A stretch of 30,858 nucleotides of DNA from Clostridium sp. UBA5530 (GCA_002423705.1 DINW01000006.1:29941-60798), one strand, 5' to 3'; positions 14,842 through 23,825 are shown, counted from the first letter of the stretch. Numbers and translations are program-made. Notes: generated by a model from the sequence alone, not told the origin.

Positions 14842-14950
14842 TTCTATCTCCTTTCTTTTCTTATTTAATCTAACTATAGTTTCTAAAGTAAGGCTTATCT
14901 TTATACATAGGATTTTTGTGCATAAATATGAATTATATTCCATTAGAGCA

Positions 14951-14989
14951 TAAAAATAAGCTGTTTCACTATATAATTAGTGCAACAGC
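14951..14989 (-). terminator. Hairpin plus U tract downstream of the first L,D-transpeptidase gene
   Basis: A 12-pair stem with one mismatch joins GCTGTT-CACTA (minus, near 14989-14978) to TAGTG-AACAGC (near 14971-14960). On the minus strand it is followed by TTATTTTTA, a typical Rho-independent terminator. Its outer end (GGGGCTGTTGCAC) also resembles terminal repeats of some insertion sequences, so a remnant is possible. Confidence 0.6.
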
Positions 14990-15071
14990 CCCATATCTTA
15001 TTTCATCTCATGTGACCCTTCTGTAATTCCCATCGTCTTTAGTTAAACTTCATACATATTAAAGCTAGTTT

Positions 15072-16055
15072 TTAAAAATTTTCTATTTGAAATTTAGGTC
15101 CCATTATAATTAATGGATTTTTGCCAGGATCTATCCATCCTAATACTTTTAGTATGTCACTCTCTGATATGGCTACACAACCTGCAGTACCATTTCCCGT
15201 CTTAATATGCAGAAATATAGCACTGCCTTTGCCTGAAATTCTTTCTGCTGTATTATAATTTATTACTGCTGCATATTTATATGCTGGTATATATAGGTTC
15301 TCCGCAGAACTCCATCTTCCCTGAGAAGTTCCTTGTTGCCATGTGTTGTATAAAGGTGAGTTAGCATCATCTACCCATAATTCATTTCCATCAGTTTTTC
15401 TATATTCATATTTAACCCCAGGATTGGACCCTGTTCCAAAGATAAAGTCAAATCCGTATACTCCAACAGGGGTTTTCATATCTCCCTCCCTTTTCTCTGC
15501 TGTAAATCCTCTTTTCCCTATACATCCATTCATAGAATTAAATTTTTTCTGCCATTGTCCATTAATTTTTTCAAAGGTCTCTAAAACTGCAGAACTAGAA
15601 CCCCATGAGTTAGTTGTCACAATAATAGCCTGTCCAGAATTGTTTAATGCTTTAATTTTATCAGCAATACAAATTTCTCTATGTTGTTTTTTTTCATTAT
15701 TTTCTTTTGCTTTATTATCCTTTAACAATTCTTTTGCTTTTCTTTCTTCTTCTATCTTACGCTGCTGTTCCATCTTTTCTTCTTCTAGTTTCTTTTGCTG
15801 CTTTATTCTTTCATCTTCTATAATTTTTTGTCGCTGTGCCACTTCTCTTTCACATTGTTCATTCATCTTTTTATATCTCTGTTGAAGCTCTAACTGCTGG
15901 GATTTTGATAATTGTAAATCATTTTTAAATTCCAATGGTGATTCCGCCAATGCCACTATTTCTCTACTTTGTATTTTCTCATACCCATAACAGGATAAAA
16001 TAGCCCATATAATTACAATTATGGCAATACATTTTTGTCTTCTAATTTTTCTCAT
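15072..16055 (-). CDS. Secreted L,D-transpeptidase with coiled-coil stalk (COG3786-like)
   Basis: The 327-residue protein starts with a basic, hydrophobic anchor (residues 8-25, CIAIIVIIWAILSCYGY). A long charged coiled coil rich in Glu, Lys, Gln and Arg follows (about 48-125). The catalytic domain comes next (about 140-327), with TPVGVYGFDFIFGTG (about 196-210), FLHIKTGNGTAGCVAIS and the likely nucleophile C293. The GTAGC form, rather than SHGC, is typical of the ErfK/YkuD branch with uncertain substrates. It probably trims or cross-links peptidoglycan outside the membrane. ATG 16055 follows AAAGGTGGGATATTA. Its upstream 180 nt can fold into a nested hairpin. Confidence 0.85.
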   Translation of the reverse strand: MRKIRRQKCIAIIVIIWAILSCYGYEKIQSREIVALAESPLEFKNDLQLSKSQQLELQQRYKKMNEQCEREVAQRQKIIEDERIKQQKKLEEEKMEQQRKIEEERKAKELLKDNKAKENNEKKQHREICIADKIKALNNSGQAIIVTTNSWGSSSAVLETFEKINGQWQKKFNSMNGCIGKRGFTAEKREGDMKTPVGVYGFDFIFGTGSNPGVKYEYRKTDGNELWVDDANSPLYNTWQQGTSQGRWSSAENLYIPAYKYAAVINYNTAERISGKGSAIFLHIKTGNGTAGCVAISESDILKVLGWIDPGKNPLIIMGPKFQIENF

Positions 16056-16107
16056 TAATATCCCACCTTTATAATTAAAATTATTTTTTACCTGATGTCT
16101 ACCTGCT

Positions 16108-16149
16108 GTAACATTCCACCCTATTCAGATTGGAATTAACACCAGTTAC
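16108..16149 (-). promoter_or_regulatory. Nested hairpin in the 5' leader of the L,D-transpeptidase gene
   Basis: On the minus strand GTAAC (16145-16149) pairs with GTTAC (16108-16112) and TTCCA (16131-16135) pairs with TGGAA (16114-16118), giving a two-helix nested structure. Repeated GGGTGG motifs lie at its flank and loop. The element ends about 50 nt before the start codon. It matches no riboswitch I know. Confidence 0.3.
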
Positions 16150-16201
16150 CACCCTAGATAAGTTCCACTAGCAATTTGGATAAAATCTAAATTAGAGCAA
16201 C

Positions 16202-16236
16202 AAAAAAGAATCCCCTTATTTTAAAAGGGAATTCTT
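16202..16236 (-). terminator. Terminator of the second L,D-transpeptidase gene
   Basis: On the minus strand AAGAATTCCCTT pairs with AAGGGGATTCTT through 12 pairs including one G-U. The stem spans 16206-16236 and is followed by six T. It lies 8 nt past the stop codon. Confidence 0.85.
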
Positions 16237-16243
16237 CTTATAT

Positions 16244-17641
16244 TTATTCATAATAGCAAACTATAGGAGTTCCTGGCTGGATATTTTCAAATATAGTTTG
16301 GGCTACTTCATAAGGTGAATTCACACACCCATGAGAGCCTCCAGCAATATATAAATCTTTTCCAAATTCATTTCTCCATGTGGCATCATGAATACCTATT
16401 CCACCATTAAAAGGCATCCAAAAACTAACAGGGGTTTCATAACCCTCTCCTTTTAGTGTGGCATTTTTTTCTTTATAGGCTAATCTATAAATACCTGTAG
16501 GAGTTGCCCAGCCATTATTTACATTTCCTGTTACTACATCACCCTGGGTAACAAGGGCTCCGTCTTTGTAAAACCACATATGCTGTTTAGTGAAATTAAT
16601 CTCTACATAAGTTTTTCCTATATCATTGGCATCATGAGAAACAGCTTTTTGAGAATAATTAGGTTCTTTAGTAACAGCTTGTCCCTGTTTTACAGCCTCA
16701 ATAATAGCTTGTTGTTCTTCACTGCTATTTATTCTCCATCCATAGTTTCCTCCATCAATTTTCAAGGTTTTACCTGTAGATGTTGCAAATTCTCTTGTCC
16801 TACCTGTTGTATTGTACCTATATCCTAAATCATTTACATAGGCTTTAACCTTATTTTCATTGATAGTGACTTGAAAATTGTCATCCACTTGTAGCCATTG
16901 ATGAATTTCAGAACCATCTAAAATCTCTGTATTTCCTCCAATTGTATAAGTAATTTTGGTTTGTATATATTTATTAAGAGTATTTTTTGCTTCTTCTACT
17001 TCTGCAGACTTTGAGGTATATTTAGGGTCTTCATAGCACTTGATATTTTCTAGATTTAGTTTATCTTCATTGTTTTCAATAGCCTTAACTATGTTTTCAT
17101 ATACAACGTCTTTATTGGCTTTGCTTCCATAGGACTCTTCTTCTATTACATACTTTCCATCTTTATAATTTATACTAGCATTTTTAGGGCTTATACTATT
17201 TTTTTCATCGAAGTAAGCTAGCTTATCTACTTTATCCTTCAGTAACTTTTTATCATAAGACCCTACTTCAGATATGCTATCACCCTTGTTGCTTTTAAAA
17301 ACTCCTGAAATCCATGCAAATGGATTTTGAGAATCCTTTATCTTTTGAATTTCTTCTTTAGAGTTAAATTTCAGTCCTATATCTGAAGCCTTTATTTGCT
17401 CCTTTAAATCATTTCTTCCTTCTAACTCTAAGGTATAATCTTGAATTTTTGCTTCAATATCTTGTGTAACTTCTTCTACAGTTTTTCTTGAAACATTCTC
17501 TCCATTAATTACTGTTCCAAAAATAAAATAATTCCTAAAATACATAGATACTCCTACATATATTCCAAGTAAAACAAATATAGAAACTGCAGCAGATATT
17601 ATAATCTTCTTATTTTTCAGTTTTGTTTCCTTTATGTCAAT
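16244..17641 (-). CDS. Membrane-anchored L,D-transpeptidase (YkuD domain with PG-binding repeats)
   Basis: Counting from ATG 17545 gives 433 residues. These hold a repeated peptidoglycan-binding-type region (INGENVSRKTVEEVTQDIEA at about 13-32; a second unit near 200-260) and a C-terminal YkuD domain with GIGIHD and the catalytic SHGCVNS (C407). This architecture is usual for clostridial L,D-transpeptidases that make 3-3 peptidoglycan cross-links. The frame stays open upstream and encodes KKIIISAAVSIFVLLGIYVG, exactly the N-terminal membrane anchor the family needs, but no ATG, GTG or TTG exists there. The best start is ATT 17641 or ATA 17635 just behind AAGGAG. I list the longer form. Initiation at 17545 (AGGAG, 5 nt away) would lose the anchor. 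Confidence 0.75.
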   Translation of the reverse strand: MDIKETKLKNKKIIISAAVSIFVLLGIYVGVSMYFRNYFIFGTVINGENVSRKTVEEVTQDIEAKIQDYTLELEGRNDLKEQIKASDIGLKFNSKEEIQKIKDSQNPFAWISGVFKSNKGDSISEVGSYDKKLLKDKVDKLAYFDEKNSISPKNASINYKDGKYVIEEESYGSKANKDVVYENIVKAIENNEDKLNLENIKCYEDPKYTSKSAEVEEAKNTLNKYIQTKITYTIGGNTEILDGSEIHQWLQVDDNFQVTINENKVKAYVNDLGYRYNTTGRTREFATSTGKTLKIDGGNYGWRINSSEEQQAIIEAVKQGQAVTKEPNYSQKAVSHDANDIGKTYVEINFTKQHMWFYKDGALVTQGDVVTGNVNNGWATPTGIYRLAYKEKNATLKGEGYETPVSFWMPFNGGIGIHDATWRNEFGKDLYIAGGSHGCVNSPYEVAQTIFENIQPGTPIVCYYE

Positions 17642-17890
17642 CTCTCCTTCCTGTACAGATAATAGAACTTGTGTAAATTTACTCTTTTTAAATTATATAT
17701 GGTGTACATTAAGTATATAACTGCTTTTGCCATTATAAATTATATAATACTTTTTTAATTAATTCAAAGTATATAATAGGCTTTTATAGGCTTTTTTTCA
17801 GCTATAAAGACTTTATGAAGATATTTTTATTTCATTAGCTCCAGTTATATGGTTTTTCATGTTAAATTCCCCTACTTTCTTATACGTAGG

Positions 17891-18228
17891 TTATCTTAAA
17901 ATAGATCGTATATTTTCAAATTTATTAGTCATTTGATTTTTTATATATATACTTGTTGGATTTATCAATTTTAAGTTTTCATAGTAATAGGATTTTAAAT
18001 CATCTATCATATCCATATATTCTTCTCTTTTAGTAGCATTATATCTATCTTTAAGGTAATCCTCACACATTACATATGCCTCTGGATTGAATCTTTCAGT
18101 TTTAATAACCTGTTTTTCAATTCTTCTTGTGAATTATTATTATCGTAATAAAGTTTATACCCTTGAGCCTTTCTAAATGATCCCCTGTAATCCCTAGGCA
18201 ATATTATTTTGAAATAAATACAATTCAT
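17891..18228 (-). pseudogene. Frameshifted remnant, possibly C-terminal tail of an O-antigen-ligase-like paralogue
   Basis: Two overlapping minus-strand frames join into one sensible polar sequence if one A is restored in the run at 18113-18117. Frame one gives MNCIYFKIILPRDYRGSFRK up to QEELK; frame two continues KQVIKTERFNPEAYVMCEDY and ends ENIRSILR at TAA 17891. The unrestored frame ends soon at TAA. There is no ribosome site before the first ATG, and stops lie upstream, so the 5' part of the gene is gone. TPR-like content and position next to an intact O-antigen-ligase-like gene suggest a decayed paralogue. Together with about 340 nt of featureless AT-rich DNA, it fills the gap between the neighbouring genes. 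Confidence 0.5.
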
Positions 18229-18330
18229 TGGATAATCCTAGATAATAAAGTATTAAATCTATATAGATAAAAATTCCACTAAAGTTAATCTATAATCTGA
18301 TTTATAAAGTAAGTTACAGATTATTTTTAG

Positions 18331-20052
18331 TTAATTTTTACTTTGTAGCTTATAATATCTGTCCATTATTTCATTGCACTTATTCTTATCATATTTGTAC
18401 ATTTCGCTATATCTTTTATAAATTTCTAAACCATACTTTTGAAGTTTACTATTTTCTTCGTAATAGTATGCCGCTGTATCTATATTTCCTAACTTCTCGT
18501 AGCTTAAAGCCAGATCATTGTATATAAACATAAGTCTATGGGGTGTGTTCTTTGCTTTTTCTAATAATTCTATAGATTTCTTAATCTCATTATCATCTTT
18601 ATTGCTCTTGTAAATTCCTATATGAGCCTTAAACTGAAATTCCTTGCCATAGTTATCTCCTATTGTAATATTATCTAATATTTTTCCTAGGGTTAATGTG
18701 GATTCATATTGTTTATGATTAAAATTAAATTCTGCCAATAAATTTATAGATGATATAAAAATCATATATATTCCTATGAAGGCTACGGGAATTGTGATTA
18801 ATTTTAAATTTATGTTATATTCAACATCAATGCTGCCACTTAATGCCACTATCATTGCTAAAGCTGTAAAGGTAAAAATATAAGCAAAATCAAAATCTAG
18901 CATACTATGAAGATATACTGTCATATATAAAACTATATAATAATATTTATTTTTGTTTTTTCCCTTTAATATTACTAAAACTCCAACTGCAAACACTACT
19001 ATAAATAAAACTAATCCTATCCATCCCATATCATAAAGTGCTTGCCCAAAAGAATTGTGAACATATCTTACATCGTAAGCTTCACTTTGAAAAATACCCT
19101 GGGTATATATATATGTGTTTATTCCTCCTCCAAAAGGATTTTTTCTTATATAATTAGAAACATCTTCTAAATACTTAATCCTAGATAAAAGCTCCGAGGA
19201 GCCAAAAGACATGTGTAAAAGTCTCTCGATTAAGTTGTTTTCCTTAAAAAATAATGTTATAGCTCCTATAGGTATTGCTATCATAGTTAATATGTTTACT
19301 ATCTTTATATGTTTATCATTTATTATATAATTATATATTATAAACAATAATGGTATCAAAATTATAATACCAAAGCCTAATCTCTCTATAGATAAATATA
19401 GCACTGCTGCTATAATAATATTCAATCCAAATTTTAAATTTAAAGTTCCTATTTCCTTCTTTATTTTTAGTAAGTCTATTATAAAAAATATACCTAGATA
19501 AAGTAATGTGCTTCTAGATCCAGTAAGAAAGATGCCTATTATAAAAACCATATCCAAAATTTCTTTTAAAAAATCTTTTTCTCTTACTTTATTAAAATAG
19601 ATACCTATAATCATCAGTAAGGCATAGCTATTAGCATACCCTACATTACCATCTATTCTTCTTTCTAATACTCCACCCTTTAAAATTGCTCCCTCATAAG
19701 CTATATAAAATATGGCTCCAATAGCTATAACATAGGTTACTAACTTCAATATATTTTCTTCTTCTTCTTTAAAATTGCAAATTAAAATATAGATAATTAT
19801 TGCTGATATATACAGCGATATGCCTTGAAGTGAATCTATATTTAAAGAAGTTTTAATTAAAGTCAACACTGACAATAATCCCATTGCCACTATAGATATC
19901 ATATATTTTTTGTTTACTTTTATTTTTTTAATTGAAAACACAGCAAATATAGCTATAATTCCCATTATCATAGCATTTACATTATCTTGACCTAAATATT
20001 TATATGGTGCTAAAAATATAATTCCTATAATTATATATAAACAAATATTCAT
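18331..20052 (-). CDS. O-antigen ligase / polymerase-like membrane protein with TPR tail
   Basis: The 573-residue protein has about 12 hydrophobic helices in residues 1-430. The large outer loop carries NPFGGGINTYIYTQG and VRYVHNSFGQALYDMGWIGL (about 308-345), which is the Wzy_C/RfaL family signature. After the last helix, residues 480-560 form TPR-like helices (MFIYNDLALSYEKLGNIDTA). Such proteins polymerise or transfer surface glycans outside the membrane; in Gram-positives they usually serve capsule, teichoic-acid-like polymers or protein glycosylation. No glycosyltransferases are adjacent. A terminator-like hairpin separates it from the gene upstream. Confidence 0.8.
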   Translation of the reverse strand: MNICLYIIIGIIFLAPYKYLGQDNVNAMIMGIIAIFAVFSIKKIKVNKKYMISIVAMGLLSVLTLIKTSLNIDSLQGISLYISAIIIYILICNFKEEEENILKLVTYVIAIGAIFYIAYEGAILKGGVLERRIDGNVGYANSYALLMIIGIYFNKVREKDFLKEILDMVFIIGIFLTGSRSTLLYLGIFFIIDLLKIKKEIGTLNLKFGLNIIIAAVLYLSIERLGFGIIILIPLLFIIYNYIINDKHIKIVNILTMIAIPIGAITLFFKENNLIERLLHMSFGSSELLSRIKYLEDVSNYIRKNPFGGGINTYIYTQGIFQSEAYDVRYVHNSFGQALYDMGWIGLVLFIVVFAVGVLVILKGKNKNKYYYIVLYMTVYLHSMLDFDFAYIFTFTALAMIVALSGSIDVEYNINLKLITIPVAFIGIYMIFISSINLLAEFNFNHKQYESTLTLGKILDNITIGDNYGKEFQFKAHIGIYKSNKDDNEIKKSIELLEKAKNTPHRLMFIYNDLALSYEKLGNIDTAAYYYEENSKLQKYGLEIYKRYSEMYKYDKNKCNEIMDRYYKLQSKN

Positions 20053-20101
20053 GATTCAACTCCCTTTAAACTATTAAAGTTTTCAATAATCACAACATTT
20101 T

Positions 20102-20137
20102 AAGAAGTAATAGAGTATAACCACTCTATTACTTCTT
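20102..20137 (-). terminator. 15-bp hairpin after the surface-protein gene
   Basis: A perfect 15-bp stem (20102-20116 with 20123-20137, loop of 6) lies 19 nt past the stop of the gene ending at 20156. T tracts are weak on both sides, but the place and stem strength fit a terminator. Confidence 0.6.
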
Positions 20138-20155
20138 TATAATTTCACTTAAAAC

Positions 20156-21529
20156 TTATTTATTTTTACTATTTAAAGTTTTTCTCTTAAGTATAGAAAT
20201 TCCTATAAATGATGTTACTGTGATTATAGCTAAAATTAGTATAACATTTGAGTTTCCTTCATCTCCTGTTTTAGGCCCAGCTTCTAGCACATTGTTATTC
20301 ACCTTGCTAGAGTCGTTACTATTTGTTCCATTATTTTCTCCTTTAGAACTATTAGATGAATTTTCTCCAGGTTTTGTGTTATCCCCCTTACTTTCATCCT
20401 TAACATTTATTATGGTACTTCCTTTAGGGGATGTTACTACTATATTGTTATCATCGTATACATATAACTCTTCCATAAAATTATCCACTTCATATTTTTT
20501 TGTTGCATTTCCATTAGTTATTTTACATATATATCTATGATTATCCTCATCTTTTAGAATCCACAAGTTACCTTTACTATCTTGTGTACATTTTCTATAC
20601 CTTTGTCCACTAGCAACATTGTATGAATTTATCTTGCTATATTCTGTTCCGCTTATATCATACTCTTCTAAATAGTTATTTCCTTGACTATCATTACATG
20701 TAAAGAATGTTCTATTTTCATAAGTGGCAGCACTTATATAATTATAATTTTTGCTATTTTCAAAGGTAAAATTTCCTTTCTTTTCAATCTTATCATTTTT
20801 AACCTTATCTACTTCATAAAAATATCCCATACTATCCTTATTATAACCATGCCTTAGAATAGTTAAAGTTCCATCATCATTGAAAAAGACTTTTTCTATT
20901 ACCCCACCCGTTGCCTCATTAGTTTCAATTATTAAATCAACACCATTTCCATATATACCATCAAATGATGCGTAACTGTTTTCATTGTTTTCTTTTAAAA
21001 ATACACATGCATATTTTACATATTCATTTCCATTTTTATCACATATAATTTCGTAGTAAGGATTAAACTTACTGTATTGTTTTACATCAAATTTTTTACT
21101 TACCCTTTCCTTAATTTGATTTTCAATTTCTATATTGCCATTATAATCACTTAATTTATCAGCATCTAAATCATATTCATTATATTTTGCACTATAATTA
21201 TTGTAATCATATCTCCCGCAATAATGAACTTTGTTCTTTATACCTGAAAATACAGGATACACATTAATATCTTTTTGTATAACTTTTTCTTTTTCATCCT
21301 TAAACAAGGATACTGTACATTTGAATTCATTTTCACCATTTTGTCGATAAGCTACAAGAGTTTTATCTCCTCTCTGATACACAGATGAGAAATAGGAATA
21401 ATTATTACTTGTATATTTAGGTACCATCTGTTCTGCACTAGCTATCATACTAAAATTACTTGATGGAAGTAATGTTACTGCCATAAAATAAATCATTATC
21501 ATAGACAATGCTTTTTTAAATTTTTTCAT
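20156..21529 (-). CDS. Secreted cell-wall-anchored protein with PKTG sorting signal
   Basis: The 457-residue protein has a signal peptide (1-32, KKFKKALSMIMIYFMAVTLL ... ASA). A long Tyr/Asn/Lys-rich region of repeated short beta strands follows (about 35-375), perhaps a beta-propeller (YSYFSSVYQRGDKTLVAYRQ, YISAATYENRTFFTCND). A Ser/Asn/Gly linker (about 380-413) precedes GPKTG at 418-422, a hydrophobic helix and a KRK tail. This is a sortase sorting signal whose first residue is Gly instead of Leu, closer to the (S/P)PxTG type of clostridia. No sortase is in the window. No binding target is recognisable. ATG 21529 follows GGGAGGAATTATA. Confidence 0.75.
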   Translation of the reverse strand: MKKFKKALSMIMIYFMAVTLLPSSNFSMIASAEQMVPKYTSNNYSYFSSVYQRGDKTLVAYRQNGENEFKCTVSLFKDEKEKVIQKDINVYPVFSGIKNKVHYCGRYDYNNYSAKYNEYDLDADKLSDYNGNIEIENQIKERVSKKFDVKQYSKFNPYYEIICDKNGNEYVKYACVFLKENNENSYASFDGIYGNGVDLIIETNEATGGVIEKVFFNDDGTLTILRHGYNKDSMGYFYEVDKVKNDKIEKKGNFTFENSKNYNYISAATYENRTFFTCNDSQGNNYLEEYDISGTEYSKINSYNVASGQRYRKCTQDSKGNLWILKDEDNHRYICKITNGNATKKYEVDNFMEELYVYDDNNIVVTSPKGSTIINVKDESKGDNTKPGENSSNSSKGENNGTNSNDSSKVNNNVLEAGPKTGDEGNSNVILILAIITVTSFIGISILKRKTLNSKNK

Positions 21530-21752
21530 TATAATTCCTCCCTTTAATTATGATCATCTGTTAAGCCGTCATCATATTTTCTTAACAAATTTCACACTTA
21601 TTCTTTTCCTCAACTTAATAATAAGTCTTTGTTTTTACCAAAGTTCATTAATTTGTTTCCAAGTTGTTAACAGAGGAATTTTTTTAAGTCACCCTAGAAA
21701 AACTTTGAATATATCTTGGAATAGCTCCCTTAATATAGAACTTTCAAACATT

Positions 21753-21787
21753 AAAAACAAGAAATCCTATTGCTAAAGATTTCTTGT
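21753..21787 (-). terminator. Terminator of the ABC-F gene
   Basis: A perfect 10-bp stem, ACAAGAAATC (757-766 of the 21-kb block) with GATTTCTTGT (21778-21787), is followed on the minus strand by TTTTT. It lies 20 nt past the stop codon. The rest of the 278-nt gap before the surface-protein gene holds no recognisable feature. Confidence 0.85.
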
Positions 21788-21807
21788 CTTATTATTGAAC
21801 TTCAATT

Positions 21808-23670
21808 TTATTCAAGGATTTCATAAAGAGCTTCTATATCCTTAGAAAGTTTGTCATACTTTTTATAATCTTCATACTCTGTAGCTTCATTAAAATTTTT
21901 TTCCATATTTAATAATTGTTCTTCCAAGATAATTATCTGATTCTCTATTTCCTTCATGTTCCTGTTAGTATCTTTTTTAGGAAAACTCTTTTTATCATTG
22001 AATTTTACTTCCTTTCTATTTTCATAGTTTATCTTATTGTCACAGGATTTTTCTTTCTGTTCCCTGTAAAAGTCATAATTGCCCTGAAAGGTAGTCATGG
22101 TACCTTGATGAATTTCAATGATTTTATTTACTGAGTTCTTTAGGAAATATCTATCATGGGATACAGCTATGATGGTTCCCCTATATTCCTTAAGAGTTTG
22201 TTCTATAGCTTCCCTTGCTGCTAAATCCAAATGATTTGTTGGTTCATCCATTATTAAACAATGTGGATTATAAAGGAGCATTTCCGCTAAATACACCCTT
22301 ACTCGTTCTCCACCACTGAGCACTCTTAAATTCTTATTAACCTCATCACCATAGAATTGAAATCTGCTAAGATAAAGTCTTGCTTCCTTTTCTGTCATTT
22401 CTTTTGCTCTCATAAATTCTTCAAGGATAGACACATCTTCATCATAAAAATTGACCTCTTGACCTAAATAAGCGTATTTAACCCATGACCCTAGTTCTGC
22501 AGTTCCTTGAAAATCTTTATCTTTTCCTAGTAGTATATTTAGCAAGGTTGTTTTTCCACAACCATTGTCTCCTACTATTGCCACCTTTTCACCTCCGTAT
22601 ATATTGAATATACCATTCCTTATTATTACCGATTGTCCAAAACACTTATTTAAACCCTTTGCCCAAGCAATGTCCTTACTTACATGCTTCACGTTGTTAA
22701 GGATAATATTAGGTTTGCTATCTTTTTTAAGATGATTATCTCTTTTAAAAGTTTCTTGAGTCTTTTTTCTTTCCTCTATAAGTGAGTTAAGTCTCTTTTC
22801 TCTGCTTTTAAAGGCAGTTATCTTTCTGTGAGATTTTAATTCTTGTATAACCTTTTTCTCTCTTTCTATTTTAAGCTCTAATCCTTTTTGTTCCCATTTA
22901 TAATAATTCCTCATATTCTCTTTTTCTTTCACAAAATTGCTATAGGTGCAATTTCTTTCACAGATGGTTCCATTACTAAGCTCTGCTATCCTTGTAGATG
23001 CTTCATCTAAAAAATATCTATCATGGGATACCATAAGAATACCACCATTAAACTTTTCAAAAAATTTTTCAAGCCATTCAATAGTCTTAATATCTAAGTG
23101 ATTAGTGGGCTCATCTAAAATAATAAGATCTGGCTCATTAATAAGAATTTTTGCCAGAAGAACTCTCATCCGCTCTCCTCCACTTAACTTACCTATGGAA
23201 GTTTTTAAAGCTTCCTTCTTTAGACCTAATCCCAAAAGTATTTTCATTATTTTTCGTTCTATATTATATCCATCTAAAGACTCATACTTATTTAGAATTT
23301 TATCATATTTTTCCATAGCCCTCTTACACTGCTCACTATTTGCTAATTGAACCATTTCTTCTTCCAATTTCTTTATTTTATTTTCTAAGTCCATAATTTC
23401 TTGAACACATAATGGCGTTTCATCCATAAGGTCATCCAATTCCATCATATCTTGAGACAAATAAGCTACTTTAGTATTTTTAGCTATGATTACATTGCCG
23501 CCATCTGGCTTTTCTAATCCCAAGGCTATTTTTATTAATGTACTTTTCCCTACCCCATTGGGTCCCACCAATGCTACCCTATCTCCTCTTTCAACTCTCA
23601 AGGATACATTGTTCAATATATTTTTGTTGCCATAGTCCTTTGAAATGTTTTCTAAAGCTAATAGACTCAT
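21808..23670 (-). CDS. ABC-F ATPase, probable ribosome-protection (antibiotic resistance) type
   Basis: The 620-residue protein has two ABC ATPase domains in one chain and no membrane segment. Domain 1 has Walker A GPNGVGKST (36-44), signature LSGGERMR (162-169) and Walker B DLIILDEPTNHLD (181-193). Domain 2 has GDNGCGKTT (367-375), LSGGERVR (451-458) and CLIMDEPTNHLD (471-482). A charged helical interdomain linker lies at about 240-320, and a coiled-coil tail at about 560-620. ABC-F proteins bind the ribosomal E site and displace drugs or adjust translation. A long leader with a small ORF and tandem terminators, like those of inducible resistance ABC-Fs, favours the resistance role; a housekeeping YfmR/Uup-like role is the alternative. 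ATG 23670 follows AGGAGGAAGGAAA. Confidence 0.88.
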   Translation of the reverse strand: MSLLALENISKDYGNKNILNNVSLRVERGDRVALVGPNGVGKSTLIKIALGLEKPDGGNVIIAKNTKVAYLSQDMMELDDLMDETPLCVQEIMDLENKIKKLEEEMVQLANSEQCKRAMEKYDKILNKYESLDGYNIERKIMKILLGLGLKKEALKTSIGKLSGGERMRVLLAKILINEPDLIILDEPTNHLDIKTIEWLEKFFEKFNGGILMVSHDRYFLDEASTRIAELSNGTICERNCTYSNFVKEKENMRNYYKWEQKGLELKIEREKKVIQELKSHRKITAFKSREKRLNSLIEERKKTQETFKRDNHLKKDSKPNIILNNVKHVSKDIAWAKGLNKCFGQSVIIRNGIFNIYGGEKVAIVGDNGCGKTTLLNILLGKDKDFQGTAELGSWVKYAYLGQEVNFYDEDVSILEEFMRAKEMTEKEARLYLSRFQFYGDEVNKNLRVLSGGERVRVYLAEMLLYNPHCLIMDEPTNHLDLAAREAIEQTLKEYRGTIIAVSHDRYFLKNSVNKIIEIHQGTMTTFQGNYDFYREQKEKSCDNKINYENRKEVKFNDKKSFPKKDTNRNMKEIENQIIILEEQLLNMEKNFNEATEYEDYKKYDKLSKDIEALYEILE

Positions 23671-23710
23671 TTTCCTTCCTCCTAACCTGTATTCTAATTA
23701 ATTTTTGCAC

Positions 23711-23740
23711 AGAAAAAGACCACTTATATTCCGTGGTCTT
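23711..23740 (-). terminator. Leader terminator 2, just upstream of the ABC-F gene
   Basis: The 8-bp stem AAGACCAC/GTGGTCTT (23716-23740) with a 9-nt loop is followed by TTTTT on the minus strand. It sits 46 nt before the ABC-F start codon, so it can cut off the gene unless prevented. Confidence 0.8.
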
Positions 23741-23825
23741 CTAAGATTAGAAGTTAATTTTTTTCTAAGATAATAGGAAATTGTATTTAAAATTTCTTAT
23801 TTCAATAGAGATTAACTATGCTTCA

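Noticed and set aside
14842..14943. Amino-terminal extension of the alcohol dehydrogenase up to ATG 14943
   Set aside because: ATG 14841 has an excellent ribosome site and matches the family N-terminus; the extra 34 residues lack similarity and have no ribosome site.
14842..15071. Cobalamin riboswitch or ANTAR-binding hairpins before eutG
   Set aside because: No B12-box-like conserved core and no paired hexaloop hairpins could be seen; only the terminator-like hairpin is present.
16108..16170. T-box riboswitch (GGGTGG motif)
   Set aside because: The downstream ACCGCG part of the T-box core is absent, no terminator follows, and the gene is not amino-acid related.
18290..18330. Terminator after the O-antigen-ligase-like gene
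   Set aside because: Only a 7-bp TAATCTG/CAGATTA pairing with a large loop and no T run; too weak to list.
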